DNA of 64,000 nucleotides. Origin: Mycolicibacterium flavescens (GTDB taxonomy: Bacteria; Actinomycetota; Actinomycetes; Mycobacteriales; Mycobacteriaceae). The position numbers and the translations under genes were made by a program. The stretch is taken from contig LR134353.1 in assembly GCA_900637135.1 (NCBI GenBank), positions 2,852,001-2,916,000 on the forward strand, read 5' to 3'. The notes below the pieces were generated by a model. The model was not told the origin of the DNA. It ran no database searches and saw only the letters and a list, made by a program, of their open reading frames with translations. Every line of letters starts with the position of its first letter. Position 1 is the first letter of the stretch. Below, in pieces: positions 59,172 to 64,000 of the stretch.

Positions 59172-60888
59172 ATTCAGCGTGTGGGCGCCGCGACCGCAAC
59201 GGGTCCGGCTCGACGTGGACGGTGAACTGCACGACATGACCCGCTCCGACAACGGGTGGTGGCGCGCCGACGTCGAGGCCCGGCCTGACGCACGCTACGG
59301 TTTCGTCCTCGACGACGACCCCAAAGTGCTCCCCGACCCCCGCTCCCCCCGTCAGCCCGACGGTGTGCACGAGAGGTCGCAGCTGTGGCAACCGGATCCG
59401 TCGGCATGGACGGACGCCGACTGGGCCGGCCGCTCGATCGAGGGTGCGGTGATCTACGAATTGCACGTCGGGACCTTCACTCCCGAAGGCACGTTCGACG
59501 CGGTGGCCGACAAGCTGGACTACCTCGTCGACCTCGGCGTCGACCTCATCGAGCTGATGCCGGTCAACGCCTTCGGTGGCACCCACGGGTGGGGTTACGA
59601 CGGTGTGCTCTGGTACGCGGTACACGAACCATACGGCGGGCCCGACGCGCTGGTACGCCTGATCGACGCCTGCCACGAACGCGGACTCGGGGTGCTGATC
59701 GACGCCGTGTTCAACCACCTGGGCCCCTCGGGGAACTACCTGCCCATGTTCGGGCCGTACCTGTCGGCCGGCAGCAATCCGTGGGGCGAGTCGATCAACA
59801 TCGCCGACGCCGATGCCGACGAGGTGCGGCGCTACATCATCGACTGCGCGCTGCGCTGGATGCGCGACTTCCACGCCGACGGGCTGCGTCTGGATGCGGT
59901 GCACGCCCTCGTCGACACGACGGCGATCCACATCCTCGAAGAGCTGTCCGCCGAAACCGATGCGCTGGCAGCAGAGTTGGGCCGGCCGCTGTCGTTGATC
60001 GCCGAGAGCGACCTCAACGATCCGCGGCTCATCACCCCCCGCGACAAGGGCGGCCTGGGGATGACCGCGCAGTGGGACGACGACATCCACCACGCGATCC
60101 ACTCCGCAGTGTCCGGCGAACAGCAGGGCTACTACAACGATTTCGGAACCGTTGAGGCGCTGGCCACCACGCTGAAGAACGGTTACTACCACGCCGGCAC
60201 GTACTCGTCGTTTCGACACCGCAGGCACGGGCGCCCGTTGGACACCGCCACGATTCCGGGCACCCGCTTACTGGCGTATACGCTGACCCACGATCAGGTG
60301 GGCAACCGCGCCGTCGGAGACCGGCCGTCGCAGAACCTGACGTTCGGCCAGCTCGCCGTCAAAGCCGCCTTGGCGCTCGGAAGCCCGTATACGGCCATGC
60401 TTTTCATGGGCGAGGAATGGGGGTCGTCGTCACCGTTCCAGTTCTTCAGCTCGCATCCGGAGCCCGAACTGGCGCGGGCCACGGCCGAGGGCCGCAAGCG
60501 TGAGTTCGCCGAGCACGGCTGGGACGCCGACGAGATCCCGGATCCGCAAGACCCCGAGACGTTCGAGCGCTCGAAGCTGAAGTGGGATGAGATCGACGAG
60601 GGCGACCACGGCCGGCTGCGGCGGGTATACCGCGATCTGATCGCGTTGCGGCACAACGAGCCCGATGTGGCCGACCCGTGGCTGAACAACCTCGGGATCG
60701 ACTACGACGAAGACCGGCGCTGGATCGTGATGCACCGCGGGTCGTTGTCGATCGCATGCAATCTGGGCACCGACGCGGTCGACGTCCCGGTCACCGGCGA
60801 GGTGGTGCTGGCGTGGGGCGAGCCCGAGGTCGCCGAAAAGACCACCCGCGCCGAGGGGCACTCGTTCGCGGTCATCCGCCGAAACTGA
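59164..60888 (+). CDS. treZ: malto-oligosyltrehalose trehalohydrolase
   Basis: TreZ releases free trehalose from maltooligosyl trehalose. The 574-residue GH13 enzyme has an N-terminal beta domain (EFSVWAPRPQRVRLDVDGE), ELHVGTFTPEGTFDAV, LIDAVFNHLGPSGNYL (region I), GLRLDAVHALVD (region II), LIAESDLNDPRL (region III) and TLTHDQVGNRAVGDR (region IV). ATG 59164 lies eight bases inside treY. It completes acyltransferase-treX-treY-treZ and is convergent with ilvA 74 bp away; no clear terminator hairpin lies in that gap. Confidence 0.96.
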   Translation: MTEFSVWAPRPQRVRLDVDGELHDMTRSDNGWWRADVEARPDARYGFVLDDDPKVLPDPRSPRQPDGVHERSQLWQPDPSAWTDADWAGRSIEGAVIYELHVGTFTPEGTFDAVADKLDYLVDLGVDLIELMPVNAFGGTHGWGYDGVLWYAVHEPYGGPDALVRLIDACHERGLGVLIDAVFNHLGPSGNYLPMFGPYLSAGSNPWGESINIADADADEVRRYIIDCALRWMRDFHADGLRLDAVHALVDTTAIHILEELSAETDALAAELGRPLSLIAESDLNDPRLITPRDKGGLGMTAQWDDDIHHAIHSAVSGEQQGYYNDFGTVEALATTLKNGYYHAGTYSSFRHRRHGRPLDTATIPGTRLLAYTLTHDQVGNRAVGDRPSQNLTFGQLAVKAALALGSPYTAMLFMGEEWGSSSPFQFFSSHPEPELARATAEGRKREFAEHGWDADEIPDPQDPETFERSKLKWDEIDEGDHGRLRRVYRDLIALRHNEPDVADPWLNNLGIDYDEDRRWIVMHRGSLSIACNLGTDAVDVPVTGEVVLAWGEPEVAEKTTRAEGHSFAVIRRN

Positions 60889-60962
60889 ACGTATTCGCCA
60901 CTTCGCGCGGAAAAGTCCTACACAGCTTCAGTTTCGACGCCGGGCGCGCGGCACCGATCATC

Positions 60963-62243
60963 TCAGAGCAGGTAGCGGTACGCCGGTGAGTCCGGTTCGA
61001 GCGCCTCGACGTGGATGTCCGAGGCGCGCATGCGCTCGAGCAGGCCCTCGAAGTCGGTCGCCGAACCCAACTCGATTCCGACCAGCGCCTCGCCGGTCTC
61101 GCGGTTGTTGCGCTTGACGTACTCGAACAAGGTGATGTCGTCGTTGGGGCCGAGGATCTGGTCGAGGAATCGGCGCAGCGCGCCCGGCTCCTGCGGGAAG
61201 TCGACCAGGAAATAGTGCTTGAGGCCAAGATGCACCAGCGAACGCTCCAGTACCTCGCCGTACCGCGACACGTCGTTGTTGCCGCCCGAGATCACACACA
61301 CCACAGTCGATCCCGGCTCGATGTCGGCCTCCATCAACGCGGCCACCGACAGCGCTCCCGCCGGCTCGGCGATGATGCCCTCGTTCTGGTACAGGTCGAG
61401 CATCGCGGTGCACACGGCGCCCTCGTCGACGGTCGTCATCGATACCATGTCGCCGGCCGCCGCCAGCACCTCGTACGGCAGCGTTCCCGCACGCTTCACC
61501 GCCGCACCGTCGACGAACTGGTCCACGTCGTCGATCGTCACCGGCTCACCGGCCGCCAGCGCCGCGATCATCGCGGGCGCCCCCGCCGGCTCGACGCCCA
61601 ACACGGAGGTGCCGCTGGTTCGTTCGACCAGATAGGTGGTGATGCCGGCGATGCATCCGCCGCCCCCGACCGGGACGACGACGAGGTCGGGTTCGGTGTC
61701 GAGCTGATCGATGATCTCGGCGGCGATCGTGCCCTGTCCGGCCATCGTGCGCAGATCGTCGTAAGGCGGCACCAATGTCGCACCCGTGCGGGCGATGTCT
61801 TCGGCCGCGGCGGCGGCGGCCTCGTCGTAGGTCCTGCCGCCGACGATCAACTCGATGAACTCGCGGCCGTGGTATCGGATCCGGTCACGCTTCTGCTTGG
61901 GCGTCTTGCCCGGCACGTAGACCCGGCCGCGCACGCCCATCGAGCGGCACGCCATCGCGAAGCCCTGCGCGTGATTGCCCGCCGACGAGCACACCACGCC
62001 TGCGGCCAACTCGTCGGGGGACAACTGCATCAGCAGGTTGTGCGCGCCGCGCAACTTGTAGGACCGCACCGGCTGCAGATCCTCGCGCTTCAGATACACC
62101 GCAGCGCCGGTGGCATCCGAGAGCCTGTCGCTGAGTTCCAGCGGGCTGCGCAGCACGACGTCCGCAATTCGCTGAGCGGCCTCGTCGATATCCGCCGCAC
62201 GAAGTGGCGACGTCCTCGCGCTTTGCCTCAGTTCAGCGGACAC
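60963..62243 (-). CDS. ilvA: threonine ammonia-lyase (deaminase)
   Basis: IlvA deaminates threonine to 2-oxobutyrate, the first step to isoleucine. The 426-residue PLP enzyme has LKREDLQPVRSYKLRGAHNLL (PLP Lys), SAGNHAQGFAMACRSMGV, PVGGGGCIAGI (glycine loop) and a C-terminal ACT-like regulatory domain of about 80 residues (YFLVDFPQEPGALRRFLDQIL). One ACT-like unit only, as in the shorter biosynthetic type. GTG 62243 is taken as the start. It lies next to treZ, as in M. tuberculosis Rv1559. Confidence 0.94.
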   Translation of the reverse strand: MSAELRQSARTSPLRAADIDEAAQRIADVVLRSPLELSDRLSDATGAAVYLKREDLQPVRSYKLRGAHNLLMQLSPDELAAGVVCSSAGNHAQGFAMACRSMGVRGRVYVPGKTPKQKRDRIRYHGREFIELIVGGRTYDEAAAAAAEDIARTGATLVPPYDDLRTMAGQGTIAAEIIDQLDTEPDLVVVPVGGGGCIAGITTYLVERTSGTSVLGVEPAGAPAMIAALAAGEPVTIDDVDQFVDGAAVKRAGTLPYEVLAAAGDMVSMTTVDEGAVCTAMLDLYQNEGIIAEPAGALSVAALMEADIEPGSTVVCVISGGNNDVSRYGEVLERSLVHLGLKHYFLVDFPQEPGALRRFLDQILGPNDDITLFEYVKRNNRETGEALVGIELGSATDFEGLLERMRASDIHVEALEPDSPAYRYLL

Positions 62244-62272
62244 CGGTCAATGGTGCCACCAACCAGCGGTTT

Positions 62273-62710
62273 TCAAGAAATCGGGGTCAGCACGAACACC
62301 GGGATCTGGCGGTCGGTCTTCTTCTGGTACTCGGCGTAGTCGGGCCACGCGGACACGGCCCGCTCCCACCAGACGGCCTTCTCCTCGCCGGTGACCTCCC
62401 GAGCGTCATATTCCCTGGTCACCGCGCCGTCCTGCAGTTCCACCCGCGGATGGGCCTTGATGTTGTGGTACCAGACCGGATGCTTCGGGGCGCCGCCCAA
62501 CGAGGCCACCACCGCATACTGGCCGTCGTGTTCCACCCGCATCAGCGGGGTTTTGCGAATCTTGCCCGTCTTCGCGCCGACGGTCGTCAGCAGGATGAGC
62601 GGCTTGCCCTTCATATCCACACCCGCGGTGGTGCCGGATTGTGTGATTCGGTCGGTGTGTTCCCTCACCCAGTCCCACGGGCTGGGCTCATACTCTCCGG
62701 AAAGTGGCAT
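62273..62710 (-). CDS. deazaflavin-dependent nitroreductase-family protein (Rv1558 type)
   Basis: This 145-residue F420-binding split-barrel protein has the motifs [49 protein letters not shown]; the run G-A-K-T-G-K-x-R-x-x-P is the phosphate-binding site and the NPWHxN-like stretch reads HPVWYHNIK. It is the better match to Ddn-type quinone or nitroaromatic reductases in this window. Location beside ilvA matches Rv1558. A TAAGCT -10 six bases before ATG 62710 suggests a leaderless mRNA. Substrate not known. Confidence 0.9.
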   Translation of the reverse strand: MPLSGEYEPSPWDWVREHTDRITQSGTTAGVDMKGKPLILLTTVGAKTGKIRKTPLMRVEHDGQYAVVASLGGAPKHPVWYHNIKAHPRVELQDGAVTREYDAREVTGEEKAVWWERAVSAWPDYAEYQKKTDRQIPVFVLTPIS

Positions 62711-62716
62711 CCCATC

Positions 62717-62722
62717 AGCTTA
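62717..62722 (-). promoter_or_regulatory. -10 element of the Rv1558-type gene (leaderless)
   Basis: On the minus strand TAAGCT ends six bases before ATG 62710, the spacing of a leaderless mycobacterial promoter. No ribosome binding site of normal strength is present. Confidence 0.5.
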
Positions 62723-62785
62723 GACGCGCTGGAGATCCGCTGGCCTGATCCGGCGTTTCGGGTGGCCGAAAAATAGGTTACGAGC

Positions 62786-62791
62786 TATCGT
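62786..62791 (+). promoter_or_regulatory. -10 element of the small membrane protein gene (leaderless)
   Basis: TATCGT ends seven bases before ATG 62799, predicting a transcript that begins at the start codon. This favours ATG 62799 over the in-frame GTG 62790, which would lie inside the promoter. Confidence 0.5.
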
Positions 62792-62798
62792 GGGTGCT

Positions 62799-63026
62799 AT
62801 GACCACCGCAGGTAACTTCCGCACCGCAGCCGCACGCGTGACGTGCGACGTGTCGGTGGCGGGCGTGCCGTGGCCGGCCTACAAGCTGATCGCTCTGGTG
62901 CTCGGCGCGCTGGTGGCGCTGGTGGTCGGGATCGCCACCGCGACGACGGCCGCCGCGGTGCTGACCGGTGCCGCGGTCGGAACCGTCACATGGCTGACGT
63001 TCAGCGCGCTCTGCCCGCGCCGTTAG
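62799..63026 (+). CDS. small two-helix membrane protein, unknown function
   Basis: This 75-residue protein has two hydrophobic stretches (WPAYKLIALVLGALVALVVGIATATT and AAAVLTGAAVGTVTWLTFSAL) joined by a short loop, and a basic end (CPRR). I do not recognise a family. Its stop overlaps the stop of the convergent SRPBCC gene by four bases. The putative leaderless promoter supports that it is a real gene. Confidence 0.7.
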   Translation: MTTAGNFRTAAARVTCDVSVAGVPWPAYKLIALVLGALVALVVGIATATTAAAVLTGAAVGTVTWLTFSALCPRR

Positions 63027-63436
63027 TCCTCGATCAGCCTCTTGAGCGTCGCCAGGTCGGCGGCCACCGCGTCGGTGTCGGCATCGAACTGCTCGTCGGT
63101 CATCGCCGGCCGTCGGCGCACGCTGAACACCACCTCACAGCGCGGCTCGCCAGCGTCGGTCGGCACATTCCAGGGCTGCACCCGCATCGGGTTGTAGACC
63201 GCTTCCCCGGTGGGCAGGCGTACGACGTGGTCGAGCACGCCGAGATCGTTGCGCGGCGAGAACTCGACGGTCACCTCGCCCATCGGTGAGTCGGCCACCC
63301 AACCGCCCGGAGTCTGGCGAAGGCCGCCCTGTGCGAGGCCCGCCGCCCACCGCGGCCACGTCTGCGGGTCCGCGGCGAACTCGTAGACGGCCTCGGGCGG
63401 CGCGGCGATCCAGGTGCTGACGTGTCGTGACTCCAT
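63023..63436 (-). CDS. SRPBCC-fold protein
   Basis: The 137-residue protein fits the SRPBCC / polyketide-cyclase-like fold: SRHVSTWIAAPPEAVYEFAADPQTWPRWAAGL at the N-terminus (the conserved P-x-x-V-Y-x-F..D...W..W pattern) and a long C-terminal helix (DADTDAVAADLATLKRLIED). Such proteins bind hydrophobic ligands, but the ligand here is unknown. ATG 63436 is chosen; ATG 63457 adds seven residues. Confidence 0.82.
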   Translation of the reverse strand: MESRHVSTWIAAPPEAVYEFAADPQTWPRWAAGLAQGGLRQTPGGWVADSPMGEVTVEFSPRNDLGVLDHVVRLPTGEAVYNPMRVQPWNVPTDAGEPRCEVVFSVRRRPAMTDEQFDADTDAVAADLATLKRLIED

Positions 63437-63466
63437 CCGACCATCCTGGCGCATCACAATGACGGG

Positions 63467-64000
63467 ATGGAATCACCGCCGGAACAGCACCGCGTGCCGG
63501 CCTGGTTGCGGCGCGGCGATCCGGAGAGCACGATGCCCGTGCTGATCGCGGTGGTGGCGGTCATGGCGTTGCAGCTCGCGATCCCGAAGGACTACACGCT
63601 GGTCCCCCGTTGGCCGCTGGTGGTGTTGGAGGGACTTCTGCTGCTGGCGCTGCTGGCGATCAACCCGCGCGTCATGACCCGGCGCACGCGGTTCGGCCGG
63701 TACACCACATGGGTTCTGCTGGCGGCGATCACCCTCGACAACACGCTGTCGGCGGTCGTGCTGGCCGTCGGCATCCTCAGCGGCGACGAAAGCAACGATG
63801 CGGCGGTGCTGCTCGGCAGCGGCGCCTCGATCATCGTCACGAATGTGATCGTGTTCGGTATCTGGTACTGGGAGCTGGACCGGGGCGGGCCGTTCGCGCG
63901 GCGTGCAGGAGAGCGGCCCTATCCTGATTTCCTGTTCCCACAGATGACCACTCCGCATGTGGCCGAACCGGATTGGCGGCCCACGTTCATCGACTACCTC
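63467..64000 (+). CDS. predicted integral membrane protein (cut by right edge)
   Basis: The gene starts at ATG 63467 and runs off the right edge; 178 residues are visible. Four hydrophobic helices are seen (MPVLIAVVAVMALQLAI; WPLVVLEGLLLLALLAI; TTWVLLAAITLDNTLSAVVLAVGIL; SGASIIVTNVIVFGIWYWEL). They are followed by the motif WELDRGGPFAR and PDFLFPQM, then WRPTFIDYL, a pattern I have seen in uncharacterised actinobacterial and proteobacterial membrane proteins sometimes linked to potassium-channel-like regions. No function is assigned. Confidence 0.75.
   Translation, partial: MESPPEQHRVPAWLRRGDPESTMPVLIAVVAVMALQLAIPKDYTLVPRWPLVVLEGLLLLALLAINPRVMTRRTRFGRYTTWVLLAAITLDNTLSAVVLAVGILSGDESNDAAVLLGSGASIIVTNVIVFGIWYWELDRGGPFARRAGERPYPDFLFPQMTTPHVAEPDWRPTFIDYL

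Noticed and set aside
60889..60962. Terminator between treZ and ilvA
   Set aside because: The convergent gap was searched for a stem followed by Ts on either strand; none was convincing.

Overview
This 64 kb window is a high-GC actinobacterial chromosome segment, almost certainly from a fast-growing mycobacterium (Mycolicibacterium-like). The evidence is the gene content and order. From memory of the M. tuberculosis H37Rv map, the run cydABDC - tesB - pyk - lgt - trpABC - trpE - hisIF-impA-hisAHBCD - nadCBA - nudix regulator - lipase - bsaP/bioB - bioDFA - acyltransferase - treXYZ - ilvA matches, in inverted orientation, the Rv1559 to Rv1623c region, with some genes added. Codon use, the many GTGA/ATGA/TGATG stop-start overlaps and several likely leaderless promoters also fit mycobacteria. 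No rRNA, tRNA, CRISPR array, insertion sequence or prophage was seen. Coding density is very high: no gap exceeds 300 bp, and the largest are about 160-185 bp.

Left part (1-12.5 kb): a sensor histidine kinase cut by the left edge sits at the end of a polar amino-acid ABC transporter operon (minus strand). Next come an HdeD-like membrane protein and the cytochrome bd operon cydABDC plus a proline-rich DUF4190 membrane protein (plus strand). The minus-strand genes tesB (acyl-CoA thioesterase) and pyk (pyruvate kinase) follow.

Middle part (12.5-43.6 kb): mostly minus-strand biosynthesis. This includes glutamate synthase gltBD, two small membrane proteins, a DUF222/HNH gene, lgt with a remarkable repeat-rich acidic C-terminal extension, trpA/trpB/trpC/Trp-associated membrane protein/trpE, a PhyH-type dioxygenase, and a complete his cluster (hisD-C-B-H-A-impA-F-I). 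No trpF is present; the hisA product should be the bifunctional PriA enzyme that serves both pathways. An alcohol dehydrogenase/TetR pair with a clear operator lies between his and the NAD de novo operon nadABC. nadABC is divergent from a NUDIX-winged-helix regulator (NrtR type) over a perfect palindrome.

Right part (43.6-64 kb): a lipase, then the biotin genes in two clusters (bioB-bsaP-DUF2567 and bioA, bioF-bioD-2H ligase-like), with the TetR regulator bioQ between them. Two identical 13-bp BioQ-type operators are present, and five 24-bp tandem repeats lie in what should be the bioB leader. An OafA-type acyltransferase is translationally coupled to treX-treY-treZ (trehalose from glycogen). 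ilvA, a deazaflavin-dependent reductase-like gene, and small membrane and SRPBCC genes close the window.

Most interesting for follow-up: the Lgt repeat extension, the bioB leader repeats with the BioQ operators, the ABC-transporter/histidine-kinase operon, and the acyltransferase-treXYZ coupling. No wholly unknown multi-gene system could be established from sequence alone.
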